From NCBI RefSeq assembly GCF_032268605.1, contig NZ_CP130318.1:5782501-5846500 (forward strand): a stretch of 64,000 bases of DNA. Reading direction: 5' to 3'. Origin of the DNA: Paenibacillus aurantius (lineage in GTDB: Bacteria > Bacillota > Bacilli > Paenibacillales > NBRC-103111). Below, in pieces: positions 17,286-25,873 of this stretch. How positions within the stretch are numbered: position 1 is the first letter of the stretch; each line of letters opens with the position of its first letter. A program made the translations under genes and the position numbers. Below the pieces are notes generated by a model, which was not told the DNA's origin, did not search any database, and saw only the letters and a program-made list of their open reading frames with translations.

Positions 17286-19349
17286 ATGGAGCCATACTCT
17301 CGCAAAAAACGCAAAGCCGGGGTCCAGGATGAGGACCCTGTCCTCCTCTGGTTCCGCCGTCTAAAGAGGCTCGCCGCGCTCGGCCTCTCCCTTCTCGTGA
17401 TCGGAACCGTGGCGGGCGCACTCTTCCTGCTATACCTCCGATCCGATGCTCTTCCGGTCTCGAGCGTGACCCTTACCCCTCAAATCTACGATGCTCAAGG
17501 GGAGCTGATCGATGCCTATCAAGGGGGCCAGAAGCGTCAGCCGGTGGCGTTGAAGGACATTTCCCCTTATCTCGTTAAAGCGACGATCGCCATTGAGGAC
17601 AGCCGGTTCTACGAGCATTTCGGCATCGATCCGAAGGGGCTTGCCCGGGCGGTCGTCACCGACATCAAAACGCTGTCCATGGAGCAGGGGGCGAGCACGA
17701 TCACCCAGCAGCTGGCCCGCAACCTGTACCTCAGCCACGAACGCACGTGGAGCCGCAAAATGAAGGAAGCCGTCTACGCCCTGCAGCTGGAGACGCAGCT
17801 GAGCAAGGATCAGATTCTCGAGCAGTACTTGAACCAAATCTACTACGGCCATTCCGCCTACGGCATCCAGGCCGCCTCCCGCATGTTCTTCGACAAAGAC
17901 GCCAAGGACCTGGATCTGGCGGAAAGCTCCCTTCTCGCCGGCGTGCCGAAAGGGCCGCGCTATTACTCGCCTTATCTGGATATGAACAATGCGAAGGACC
18001 GGCAGCGGCTTATTCTCGACGCCATGGTCCGGCACAACGACATTACCAAGGAAGAGGCCGACCGGGCTTATGAGGAGAAGCTGACCATCGTGCCCCAGCA
18101 GCCGACGCCTCCGGCCGAGGCTCCTTACTTCCGGGACTATATCCGCAGCGTGGTCACCGAGAAGCTGAACATCAGCGAAGCCCTCTACGATTCGGGCGGG
18201 TTAAAAATCTACACGACGCTCGACCTGCGGGCCCAGAAAATAGCTGAGGAAGCCATCGGCAAGCAGCTTAAGGACGCCCCCGAGCTGCAGGCGGCGCTGG
18301 TCTCCCTGGATCCGCGTAACGGAGCCATCAAAGCCATGGTCGGCGGGCGGAGCTACGGGGCCAATCAATTCAACCGGGCCTTCGCCACCACCCGGCAGCC
18401 GGGGTCGTCGTTCAAGCCGATCGTCTATCTGACGGCGCTTAAGAACCATTTTACCCCGCTCCAGAAATACAAGGACGACCCGACGGAATTCTCTTACGAA
18501 GACGGCAAAAAAACGTACAAGCCCAACAACTTCGATAACAAATATACACACGAATGGCTCGATATGCGCCGGGCGATCTCGACATCGAACAACATCTACG
18601 CCGTTCATACCATCCTCGATGTCGGCACGGATAAGGTAATTGACACGGCCCGGCAGCTCGGCGTTACCAGCCGGTTGGAGCCCCTGCCTTCCCTGGCGCT
18701 CGGCTCCTTCCCGGTCAGTCCCTACGAGATGGCCTCGGCTTTCGGAACGTTCGCCAACCTGGGAGTACGGACCGAGCCGAACGCCATCCTCCGCATCGAG
18801 GACAACGCCGGAAAGATCCTTTACCGGTCCAAGCCCAAACAGGAAAAGGTCATTGACCCGGCCCAGGCCTATGTCATGACCAATCTGATGGAGAGCGTGT
18901 TCGAGGAGGGCGGAACCGGCTTCCGCGTTTCCGATCTGATGAAGCGCCCCGTGGCCGGCAAAACAGGAACGACCAATACCGACGCCTGGATGGTCGGGTA
19001 TACCCCCGAGCTGTCCACCGCGGTATGGGTAGGCTACGACAAGGACCGGGTGATTTCCTCGGCGGAATCGCATAAGGCCGCTCCGATCTTTGCCGAATAT
19101 ACGGAAGGAGCCCTCGAAGCCATTCCGCCGAAACAGTTCACGGTCCCCGAAGGCGTGGTCACCGTGTACATCGATCCGGAGAGCGGCAAGCTCGCGAACG
19201 AGGCTTGCCCGCACTCGCAGCTGCAGGCGTTCGTCCAGGGAACGGAGCCGACGGAATACTGCTCCGGGGGCTCCGGAACCGGTGCCCAGGACAAAGGCAG
19301 AGAGAACAAATCGTGGTGGGACGATCTGAAGCGCTGGTGGAACGATTGA
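17286..19349 (+). CDS. pbpG: Class A penicillin-binding protein, PBP1A family (PbpG-like)
   Basis: A bifunctional peptidoglycan synthase of 687 residues. It has a short basic cytoplasmic tail, one membrane anchor (about residues 30-55), a GT51 glycosyltransferase domain with EDSRFYEHFGID, GASTITQQLARNLYL and RKMKEAVYALQLE, and a transpeptidase domain with SSFK (SxxK), SNN (SxN) and GKTGTT (KTG). The upstream open frame lacks a ribosome site, while the ATG at 17286 follows AAAGGAGAGG. In B. subtilis pbpG (ywhE) sits between speE and ywhD and is made in the forespore; the same order and a SigG-type promoter are found here. It acts outside the membrane in wall or spore cortex synthesis. Confidence 0.93.
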   Translation: MEPYSRKKRKAGVQDEDPVLLWFRRLKRLAALGLSLLVIGTVAGALFLLYLRSDALPVSSVTLTPQIYDAQGELIDAYQGGQKRQPVALKDISPYLVKATIAIEDSRFYEHFGIDPKGLARAVVTDIKTLSMEQGASTITQQLARNLYLSHERTWSRKMKEAVYALQLETQLSKDQILEQYLNQIYYGHSAYGIQAASRMFFDKDAKDLDLAESSLLAGVPKGPRYYSPYLDMNNAKDRQRLILDAMVRHNDITKEEADRAYEEKLTIVPQQPTPPAEAPYFRDYIRSVVTEKLNISEALYDSGGLKIYTTLDLRAQKIAEEAIGKQLKDAPELQAALVSLDPRNGAIKAMVGGRSYGANQFNRAFATTRQPGSSFKPIVYLTALKNHFTPLQKYKDDPTEFSYEDGKKTYKPNNFDNKYTHEWLDMRRAISTSNNIYAVHTILDVGTDKVIDTARQLGVTSRLEPLPSLALGSFPVSPYEMASAFGTFANLGVRTEPNAILRIEDNAGKILYRSKPKQEKVIDPAQAYVMTNLMESVFEEGGTGFRVSDLMKRPVAGKTGTTNTDAWMVGYTPELSTAVWVGYDKDRVISSAESHKAAPIFAEYTEGALEAIPPKQFTVPEGVVTVYIDPESGKLANEACPHSQLQAFVQGTEPTEYCSGGSGTGAQDKGRENKSWWDDLKRWWND

Positions 19350-19391
19350 CGCCGGATCGTTTCTCTCCCGGGAGAGTATATAGAGTAAGCG

Positions 19392-19424
19392 AACCGCTCG
19401 GGCCTGTTCAGGCTCGGGCGGTTT
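19392..19424 (+). terminator. Terminator of pbpG
   Basis: A 14-bp stem AACCGCTCGGGCCT / AGGCTCGGGCGGTT (some G-T pairs) with a GTTC loop, followed by TTGGTGTTTTG on the plus strand. Confidence 0.7.
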
Positions 19425-19481
19425 GGTGTTTTGTGAGGCTTGAACCATATTTGTAAGCGATTTCGGGTGAGAAACACAAAA

Positions 19482-19503
19482 AAGCGAACCGGGGGGTTCG
19501 CTT
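19482..19503 (-). terminator. Terminator of the phosphodiester glycosidase gene
   Basis: AAGCGAACC (19482-19490) pairs with GGTTCGCTT (19495-19503); on the minus strand six Ts follow. Confidence 0.75.
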
Positions 19504-19515
19504 CTTTGCTGTCCT

Positions 19516-19536
19516 AGTATATTGCGTTAATATACT
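19516..19536. repeat. Perfect AT-rich inverted repeat
   Basis: AGTATATT, five bases, AATATACT. It could be an operator or a cruciform. No promoter or gene is clearly attached. Confidence 0.4.
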
Positions 19537-19714
19537 TTCCACAGTATAACCTGTACAGGAAAACAATCTCAACCGCTGACACATAATCGCCACAATTGCT
19601 GCGGCTCCCGAATTTCCTTCTGGAAGGGTCTTCTTCACCAGGTGGCGGGGAGCGCGGAAAACGGGTGCCACAACCGTTTCATTTGAGCGCACGATCGGAT
19701 CAGGGAGGATACGG

Positions 19715-21160
19715 TTAGCCTGCCGCGGCCAAGGAGCCGGCGGGATCGGACGGCTGCGCCGAGGGGGACGCGGCTGGCGTGCCGGCTGCCGGGGCCGGCG
19801 TTGCAGCCGGCGGCACCGTCACTGCGGGCACGCTCGCCGCGGGCGTCGGCTTCGGCTGCATGCTGGCCGCCGCGTCCGCGCCGCCCGGCCCAGGCTCCGC
19901 GCCGGCTGGCGCAGCGCCAGCCCCGCTCGGCGAGGGCTTCGGCGTGCCGGCCGGAGCCGGCTTGGCCGTCGCCTGCGGTGCCTCCGCCGCCGGGGCGGCC
20001 GGGGCGGCCTCCGGCCGCGCCGCTGACGAGCGGGCCGCCTGCTCCCTCAGCCGCTGCTGCTCCGCTAGAAACTCGGGATGCGACTTCGCGCCTCCCGGAT
20101 CGATGACGGAGATGCCCTTCCACGGGCTCGTCACCGCCACCTCCTGCGGACGGTCGAAGACCAGGAACGCCGAAGGGAGCCGGCGCTCGCCGTACCGGCT
20201 GGACGGCTTCGTGATGAGCTCGCCGTCCACGACCATCTCGGCGGAGGCCCCGCCGTCCAGGAAGCCGGCGTTCACGACGCCCTGCTCCAGAAAGAGGTCC
20301 TGGACCTCCTTCAGCGTAGCCCCGAGGCTGTGCGTCGGCTGCCGCCCGTCGATGACAATGAAAATCACCGTGCCGTCGGCCTTCTGGCCGACCGCCGTCC
20401 GGGGATCGCGGCCCGACGATCCGTTGCCGTTCGTAATGAGCGGTTTGCCGTCCAGAATGACGCGCGGATAGAAGGATGCGGCTTCCTTGACCTTCAGCTC
20501 CCTCAGGTCATCCAGCGTGTAATTGCCGACCACCAGCTTCCCTTCGTCGGTGAAGCCCACGATCGGCTGCTTGCCCTTCACATCCGCGTACATGATTTCG
20601 GAGTCCGACATGATCATGCCGATCGGCGCGAAGCCGTTGCCGAGCCCGTCGGGGTCGTCGAAGCCTCCGGCATTCACGCCCGCCACCGCACCGGTACGCT
20701 TCACCATCTCGGTAATCCGCTCCCCCATCGGGGCCTTGGCCGTGACGACCATGCGGATGCTTTTGGGATCATAGACCCACATCATTTTTCCTTTGAAGAA
20801 GGGCTTCGAGATATCCTCCACCCGAATCAGCTCATCCCGGCTCCTTCTGACAGGCTCGGCCGGAGCCGGAAGCGTAATCAGCTCCAGTTCCTGCTCCTCA
20901 TCCCCCATCACCGAAACCTGCACCATCTTCTCCGCCACCATTAAATCCCGCTTCACCCGGCCTACAAAGATCCACGCCCAGGAACGGTGCTGCGTCCCGA
21001 TAAAGGTCGCCGCCGAAAACTCGCGCAGGCTCGCTCCCGCCGGGGTCAGATACAGGAAGCTCGTGCTCAGAAAAAGCATCAAGCTGAAAAGCATCATTGT
21101 TTTTTTGAACCAGCTCCAATTTCGAAGGGTGGAGCCCATTTTTCTTCCCCACTCACCCAT
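19715..21160 (-). CDS. Membrane-anchored phosphodiester glycosidase (NAGPA domain) family protein
   Basis: A 481-residue exported protein. A membrane anchor or uncleaved signal lies near residues 20-42. A phosphodiester glycosidase (NAGPA-like) domain spans about 125-345, with AGVNAGGFDD, GRDPRTAVGQ, VIDGRQPTHSLGATL and the closing LDGGASAEMV. From about residue 370 the sequence becomes a 110-residue tail of Ala, Pro, Gly, Ser and Thr, very GC-rich, like a wall-spanning linker. The family removes sugar caps from phosphodiester-linked sugars or acts in exopolysaccharide turnover; the substrate here is unknown. AAGGAG lies nine bases before the ATG; an internal ATG at 21139 is possible. Confidence 0.85.
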   Translation of the reverse strand: MGEWGRKMGSTLRNWSWFKKTMMLFSLMLFLSTSFLYLTPAGASLREFSAATFIGTQHRSWAWIFVGRVKRDLMVAEKMVQVSVMGDEEQELELITLPAPAEPVRRSRDELIRVEDISKPFFKGKMMWVYDPKSIRMVVTAKAPMGERITEMVKRTGAVAGVNAGGFDDPDGLGNGFAPIGMIMSDSEIMYADVKGKQPIVGFTDEGKLVVGNYTLDDLRELKVKEAASFYPRVILDGKPLITNGNGSSGRDPRTAVGQKADGTVIFIVIDGRQPTHSLGATLKEVQDLFLEQGVVNAGFLDGGASAEMVVDGELITKPSSRYGERRLPSAFLVFDRPQEVAVTSPWKGISVIDPGGAKSHPEFLAEQQRLREQAARSSAARPEAAPAAPAAEAPQATAKPAPAGTPKPSPSGAGAAPAGAEPGPGGADAAASMQPKPTPAASVPAVTVPPAATPAPAAGTPAASPSAQPSDPAGSLAAAG

Positions 21161-21239
21161 GCTTCGCCGCTCCTTCTACGCATTCCCGCAGGCCCTTTCC
21201 GCCTTCGTTCGTCACTAATGTATGGGCTTTCCCGCTTCT

Positions 21240-22148
21240 TCATTCCCGATCAAGCCGTCCGGTCAGAACTTCCCGCAGCACCCCTATAAAATGCTCCACA
21301 GCCGGAGGCCGGTCCTCCCCCTCTCTCGTGTACAAGGCGATGGGGTTAACCGGCAGCTCCTCCTCCACGTAAACCCGGCTCACTTCCCCCCGGCTTACCG
21401 GTCCCGCCGCCTCCAACGCCGAGACGAGATGGGCTCCGTAGCCCGACGCGACCGTCCGGATCGCTTCGCCCGGGCCGTTCACCTCAAGCCCCGCCTTGGG
21501 GGCTTTCGTCCCGTACATCCGGCCTACCGCCAGCAGCATTTCACGGCCGGAGCTTCCCGCCTCCCTCATGACAAAATCTTCCTCCAGCATTTCGGCGAGA
21601 CCGGTTCGTTTTCCTGCCAGCCGGTGATGCTCCGGCACGATAAACCACCACTCATCGTCAAGCAGCGGCTCTCCGGTCAATCCGTCCGCCTCCCATGAGC
21701 CCGCTCCGCCGATTACGGCCGCATCCGCTTCATACCGAAGCAGGCTTTCCGCCGCTTTTCTCGAGTTCAACGTCTGCAGGGAAGCCTTTACCTGCGGGTA
21801 GAGGGTTTTGAAGCGCGCGAGTGCCTGGGGAAGCAAATAATGAGCCGGTAAAAAGGTCGAGACCAGACGAAGCCGGCCCGCTCTCCCCTCCTTATAATCC
21901 AAGAGGCCTCGTTCCAGCTCGCGTTCGAGGGAAAACAGCCTCTCCGCCTTCTCCGCAACCAGCTCTCCCGCTTCCGTGAGAAGGATTCCCCGCCCTTTCG
22001 GAGCGATAAGCGTCAACCCGAGCTCCCGCTCCAGCGTCCGAAGCTGGGCCGTCACCGCCGGCTGGCTGATGTGGAGGGCTTCCGCCGCCCGGGTAACCCC
22101 TCCCCTGCGGGCAACCTCACAGAAGATTTTCAAAGCATGCAGATTCAT
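21240..22148 (-). CDS. LysR family transcriptional regulator
   Basis: A 302-residue LysR-type regulator: N-terminal winged helix (residues 1-60, LHALKIFCEVARRGGVTRAAEALHI) and a two-lobed substrate-binding domain (about 88-300). AAAGGGG lies seven bases ahead of the ATG at 22148. It is divergent from the threonine synthase-like gene with about 150 bases between, the usual arrangement for a regulator and its target, so an amino-acid-related signal is plausible but not shown. The intergenic DNA near 22165-22200 is AT-rich and could hold the binding site. Confidence 0.92.
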   Translation of the reverse strand: MNLHALKIFCEVARRGGVTRAAEALHISQPAVTAQLRTLERELGLTLIAPKGRGILLTEAGELVAEKAERLFSLERELERGLLDYKEGRAGRLRLVSTFLPAHYLLPQALARFKTLYPQVKASLQTLNSRKAAESLLRYEADAAVIGGAGSWEADGLTGEPLLDDEWWFIVPEHHRLAGKRTGLAEMLEEDFVMREAGSSGREMLLAVGRMYGTKAPKAGLEVNGPGEAIRTVASGYGAHLVSALEAAGPVSRGEVSRVYVEEELPVNPIALYTREGEDRPPAVEHFIGVLREVLTGRLDRE

Positions 22149-22300
22149 CTGTCTACCCCTTTATATAAAAATAAGTTATGAAATACGAAAAAACCTGTAT
22201 TGGATTTATGATTCCAGTTCCCCTAGTGTAAAGCGTAAGAAGTCCCGTTAGCAACGGGAACCTGGGGAGGGAAGGATTCGGGACAGCCCGGTCCGTCAAA

Positions 22301-23536
22301 ATGAAAGCAAGATGCACGGAATGTGGCACGAGGTATTCCATGGACAGCATCCGGTACGAATGCCGCTGCGGCGGCCTTCTGGAGCTGGTGCAGGATTTTC
22401 GGGGAGTGGATGCGGAGCAGCTCAAGCGGGAGTTCGCCAAACGGCTGGGCGAAAGGCATACCCCGCTGGCGAGCGGCGTATGGAGGTACAAGGAGCTGAT
22501 CGCCCCCGAGCTTCCGCTGGAGGCGCTGGTTACGAAGGGTGAAGGGAATACCGGCCTGTACAGCCCGCCCGCCGTTACCTCGTATGCCGGCTGCCGCCGG
22601 CTGTGGCTGAAGGCACTAGGTGAGAACCCGAGCGGCTCCTTCAAGGACCACGGAATGACGGCTGCGGTCTCGCACGGCCGTTTCCTCGGCTTCCGTAGGT
22701 TCGCCTGCTCGTCCACCGGCAACACGTCCTCCTCCCTCGCCATGTACGCCGCCCTTATGGGAGGGGAGGCTCATGTCTATGTGCCCGAAGGAACCGTTTC
22801 GGAGAATAAGGTTCTTCAGACGCTCGCCTACGGAGCCGTGGTCCATCGCTTTGCCGGAACGTATGACGACGGCATCCGCTTCCTGCGGGAGCAGGCCGGG
22901 GAGCTGGGCCTGTATGTAGGCAACTCGGTCAATCCGTTCCGCATTGAGGGCCAGAAAAGCATTATTTACGAAACCGCTCAGGATCTGAGCTGGCAGCTGC
23001 CGGACTGGATCGTGCTGCCAGGCGGGGCGCTGAGCAACGTTTCGGCCCTGGGCAAAGGACTGCGGGACCTGTACGAGCTGGGCTTCATCCCCCGCCTGCC
23101 CCGGGTGGCTGTCGTCCAGGCGGAGGGGGCGAGCCCCTTCCACCGCATGATGGAAGCGGGTGCGGCGGAGCTGGTTCCGGAGCCGGCGCCCTCGACCCGG
23201 GCCTCCGCCTTGAACATCGGCCACCCGCCCAGCTGGCGCAAGGCCGCCCTCGTCCTTCAGGAAACGAAGGGCGTCACCGTGGCCGTGACGGACGAGGACA
23301 TCTTGAACGCCAAGGCGGTGGTGGACGCAAGCGGCGTCGGATGCGAGCCCGCTTCGGCGGCCGCCGTGGCGGGGCTGCGCCGGCTCGTGTCCCACGGGAT
23401 CATCGACCGGGAGGAGACGGCCGTCTGCCTTCTCACCGGCCACCTGCTCAAGGACACGGACGCCGTGGGTGCCTACCATCTGGGCGGAGGGCCGGAAGCG
23501 CTCTACGCCAACAAGATGAACCGCGTTCGGCTGTGA
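22301..23536 (+). CDS. Threonine synthase-like PLP enzyme with N-terminal zinc ribbon
   Basis: A 411-residue fold-type II PLP enzyme. The first 25 residues form a rubredoxin-like knuckle (C5, C8, C21, C23). The PLP lysine is K115 in NPSGSFKDHGMT, and the STGNTSSS and PGGALSN loops bind the phosphate. This layout is that of the threonine synthase family that makes threonine from O-phosphohomoserine. Because hom and thrB are not adjacent and a LysR gene is divergent, a related beta-replacement enzyme (for example cysteate synthase-like) cannot be excluded. The ATG has only a weak ribosome site; GGAGGG lies about 30 bases upstream, too far to serve it. Confidence 0.78.
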   Translation: MKARCTECGTRYSMDSIRYECRCGGLLELVQDFRGVDAEQLKREFAKRLGERHTPLASGVWRYKELIAPELPLEALVTKGEGNTGLYSPPAVTSYAGCRRLWLKALGENPSGSFKDHGMTAAVSHGRFLGFRRFACSSTGNTSSSLAMYAALMGGEAHVYVPEGTVSENKVLQTLAYGAVVHRFAGTYDDGIRFLREQAGELGLYVGNSVNPFRIEGQKSIIYETAQDLSWQLPDWIVLPGGALSNVSALGKGLRDLYELGFIPRLPRVAVVQAEGASPFHRMMEAGAAELVPEPAPSTRASALNIGHPPSWRKAALVLQETKGVTVAVTDEDILNAKAVVDASGVGCEPASAAAVAGLRRLVSHGIIDREETAVCLLTGHLLKDTDAVGAYHLGGGPEALYANKMNRVRL

Positions 23537-23695
23537 GAGCCGGCATATAGGGGCCTCCGGTGGAACATCCAGAGTAGCCTGCTGAACCTACGCCCGACCC
23601 GGTCTTTCCGTCCGGCAGCAGACCCGCTCCCTCTGGTTTCCACCCGATGATAGCCCAACGCCTGCCGCTGCGGGAGAACCACCCCATTCCACGAC

Positions 23696-23724
23696 AAAAA
23701 ACCGCCTTTAGCCAAAGGCGGTTT
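23696..23724. terminator. Bidirectional terminator between the threonine synthase-like gene and ywhD
   Basis: AACCGCCTTT (23700-23709) and AAAGGCGGTT (23714-23723) with an AGCC loop. Seven Ts follow on the minus strand, so it mainly ends ywhD. Confidence 0.85.
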
Positions 23725-23789
23725 GCTTGCATTTCTATAGACTTAACCGGAGGGGAGCATGCGTCAAAGCCGAGCCTCCGCGGAGGGCT

Positions 23790-24287
23790 TTAGGCCAACG
23801 CTTCTTTGAGCGTGTCGGAGGAACGCTCCCACCACTCAAGGTTGAACTCGGTCAAATACCGGCGCAGGGCGGCCTTCTCGCGTTCGTCCAGCCCATCGAC
23901 CAGAATCTGACGCTTCATCGCCTTGTCCATCCGGTTGACGTGGTCGGCGAGAATTTTCCAGCCTTTGCGGGCTTCGGGATCGACGAGCATCTCACAGGCG
24001 GCGATGCCGCCGTAGAACTGGCCTTCCTCCGAACGGTCTACGGCCACCCAGACGATCCAGCATTTGCGGCCGTTCGGGACATCTTCTTTGTTCGTGGAGA
24101 ACTTGATTCCCTTCTCGACCTTGCTCTTAGCATGAAGCGCGCCGTTATCGAGATACGCTTCGTCGCCGTCGATGATGACGCTCGAGACATTGCTCAGGTC
24201 GATCGATCCGGCGCCGAAGCCTTTATGGTTGACATTGCTGCTCACAATATTAAGGGCGAGCTTCTTCCCCTTGCTGTTCAGTTCCAT
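23790..24287 (-). CDS. ywhD: YwhD family protein of unknown function
   Basis: A 165-residue soluble protein that matches the YwhD family, found in Bacilli and named after the B. subtilis gene next to pbpG. Recognisable parts are NIVSSNVNHKGFGAGSIDLSNVSSVIIDG and the C-terminal FNLEWWERSSDTLKE. No signal peptide, membrane segment or catalytic motif is evident and the function is not known. The order speE, pbpG, ywhD is kept, but two genes (LysR and threonine synthase-like) and the glycosidase have been inserted between pbpG and ywhD. Confidence 0.85.
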   Translation of the reverse strand: MELNSKGKKLALNIVSSNVNHKGFGAGSIDLSNVSSVIIDGDEAYLDNGALHAKSKVEKGIKFSTNKEDVPNGRKCWIVWVAVDRSEEGQFYGGIAACEMLVDPEARKGWKILADHVNRMDKAMKRQILVDGLDEREKAALRRYLTEFNLEWWERSSDTLKEALA

Positions 24288-24415
24288 CAGGACACCATCC
24301 GTTTCTCGTCGTGGTTTCCTTCATTGTAGCAGACTTCCCAGCCAAAAGGGAGTGTCCCGCTCAGCCGACAGAAGTCCCGAAGAGGCCTTTCCCACCTGCA
24401 GGGAAGGCTAACGGA

Positions 24416-25315
24416 TTACCCAGCCCCCTCCCCTCCGCGCCGTTCCACCACGCCGGTCGTGATTTTCATGCCGGGAGCCCAGGTGAGGGCACTCTCCCTG
24501 GTAAACAGGCCCGCCAGATGCCGTTCGGCTTCATACTGGGCCCGGGCTTCTTCCGGGGAAAGGCCGCGCCTGACCAAGCCCTCGACGAAAGCCTCCTCCG
24601 GTCCGGGATCCGCGCCGAAGCCCTCCGTCTTGAGAGCGTTATACAGCGCAGCCTGCTGTTGCGGCTCCCCTTCCGGGGTAAGGAGGTTCACCTTATCGCT
24701 CACCCGGCATTCGATCCGCTGCACCCCGAGCCGGCTTAAATACAAGGGCAGCTTGCCCCCGATGTTGCCGTCCTTGCCGCCCCTCTGCGCCCCCTGTTCA
24801 AAAAGCTTCTGAAGGATTCCGAGCTTTACCACTTCCGACAAGGGCGTTCCGTCCAGGGAATAGCCGGCCATGGTGGAAATCCAGTGCGGCTCGAAGCAAA
24901 GGATGCGTCCTCCGTCCACGAGGCTGTCGAGCATCTTCTGCAGGACGTTCTCGGGATTAGGTACATGTAACAGCAGGGCATGGCACACCGCCCAATCGTA
25001 TTTCTGGGGGAAGCTCCTCTCCTGCACATCGGCATGAAGGAAGGTCGTCCGGTAAGGAGCCTCCCGGAAAAGCTCCCTGCCTCGGTCCAGCAGCTTATCC
25101 GCTGTATCCACCCCCGTATAAGATGATCCGGAAGGAAGCAGCGGAAGCAGCTTCGTCCCGAGATACCCGTAGCCGCAGCCGAAGTCGATGACGTTAACCG
25201 GCCCGTCCGCCTTCCACACCTGCCGAATGAGAAACTCGAGATAGTCGTCGTTGTAGTACAAGCCTCTCGTCGCGCTTAAATAGTCCCCTTTGGCATTCCA
25301 TTCCGACTGCTCCAT
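24416..25315 (-). CDS. Class I SAM-dependent methyltransferase
   Basis: A 299-residue methyltransferase with motif I VIDFGCGYGYLG (residues 43-54), motif II YTGVDTADKLL, and the DWAVCHALLLHVPNPENVL segment typical of UbiE/COQ5-like enzymes. The C-terminal third (about 170-299) is not part of the Rossmann core and carries a conserved-looking ECRVSDKVNLLTP region. It is a stand-alone gene, so the acceptor is unknown. It lies downstream of the HxlR gene in the same direction with about 85 bases between and could be cotranscribed. Confidence 0.88.
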   Translation of the reverse strand: MEQSEWNAKGDYLSATRGLYYNDDYLEFLIRQVWKADGPVNVIDFGCGYGYLGTKLLPLLPSGSSYTGVDTADKLLDRGRELFREAPYRTTFLHADVQERSFPQKYDWAVCHALLLHVPNPENVLQKMLDSLVDGGRILCFEPHWISTMAGYSLDGTPLSEVVKLGILQKLFEQGAQRGGKDGNIGGKLPLYLSRLGVQRIECRVSDKVNLLTPEGEPQQQAALYNALKTEGFGADPGPEEAFVEGLVRRGLSPEEARAQYEAERHLAGLFTRESALTWAPGMKITTGVVERRGGEGAG

Positions 25316-25400
25316 CTGGAACCTCCTTCTTCGGTCGCCCGCTCTTTCCAGGGTTCTACTAATCTCTTAATGCGCCAGCCTGCCGGAACTCTGTGTCTGC

Positions 25401-25745
25401 TTACTCCACGGCCTCCTCCGCCTCTTTCCGCAGAGAGGCGCCATATTCCTGCGTCCATGTCCACATGGCTTCAAATATCGGCTGAAGGCCTTTCCCGCTC
25501 TCGGTAAGTTCATATTCCACATGCAGGGGGACGCCAGGGTACAGAGTACGGGTGACGATCCCCTTCTCTTCTAACAGACGAAGGCGGTCTGTCAACGTTT
25601 TGGGACTAATGGGCTGCAGCTTGCGGCGTAATTCTCCGAAACGTTGGGTCCCGTTAAACAATTCAAACAAGAGAAGAAGCATCCATTTCCCATCCAAAAG
25701 CTCCAGAATAGGTTCCACAACGCCCGGGCAGGATCGGTCCATCAT
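25401..25745 (-). CDS. HxlR family winged-helix regulator
   Basis: A 114-residue HxlR-type regulator with the typical ILELLDGKWMLLLLFEL start, FGELRRKLQPISPKTLTDRLRLLEEKG recognition region and YELTESGKGL wing. The N-terminal SCPG cysteine is in the place of the redox-sensing cysteine of YodB/HypR proteins, so sensing of thiol-reactive compounds is plausible. I chose the ATG at 25745, eight bases after GGAG; an earlier ATG at 25766 lacks such a site. It is divergent from a dehalogenase-like hydrolase and shares a palindrome-rich control region with it. Confidence 0.9.
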   Translation of the reverse strand: MMDRSCPGVVEPILELLDGKWMLLLLFELFNGTQRFGELRRKLQPISPKTLTDRLRLLEEKGIVTRTLYPGVPLHVEYELTESGKGLQPIFEAMWTWTQEYGASLRKEAEEAVE

Positions 25746-25757
25746 TTTTCTCACTCC

Positions 25758-25810
25758 ATAGTTCATTTTTTGAAACTATTGCACATTAATGTAACTACTT
25801 TTCAAAAGTA
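25758..25810. promoter_or_regulatory. Three palindromes between the HxlR gene and the hydrolase: candidate HxlR operators
   Basis: TACTTTT-C-AAAAGTA (25796-25810) and ACATTAATGT (25783-25792) are perfect palindromes, and ATAGTTC (25758-25764) with GAAACTAT (25772-25779) is an imperfect one. They lie in the 125-base divergent promoter region. Confidence 0.5.
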
Positions 25811-25873
25811 TCACACGTGACTTAAGATGTAAATCAAGAAAAGGAAAGGAGTGGAAGAGAGGAGGTGCCGGAT

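Larger units (their letters stand above)
19350..19714. other. 365-base intergenic region between pbpG and the glycosidase gene
   Basis: It contains the pbpG terminator (19392-19424), the terminator of the convergent glycosidase gene (19482-19503), and a perfect AT-rich inverted repeat (19516-19536). An open frame on the minus strand here (19408-19692) has no ribosome site and no family resemblance and runs through both terminators, so I do not call it. Confidence 0.6.

Noticed and set aside
19408-19692. Minus-strand frame of 94 codons between pbpG and the glycosidase gene
   Set aside because: It runs through two terminators, has no ribosome site and no recognisable family.
22149-22300. T-box leader before the threonine synthase-like gene
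   Set aside because: The conserved T-box sequence and a terminator/antiterminator pair are not present in the 150-base interval.
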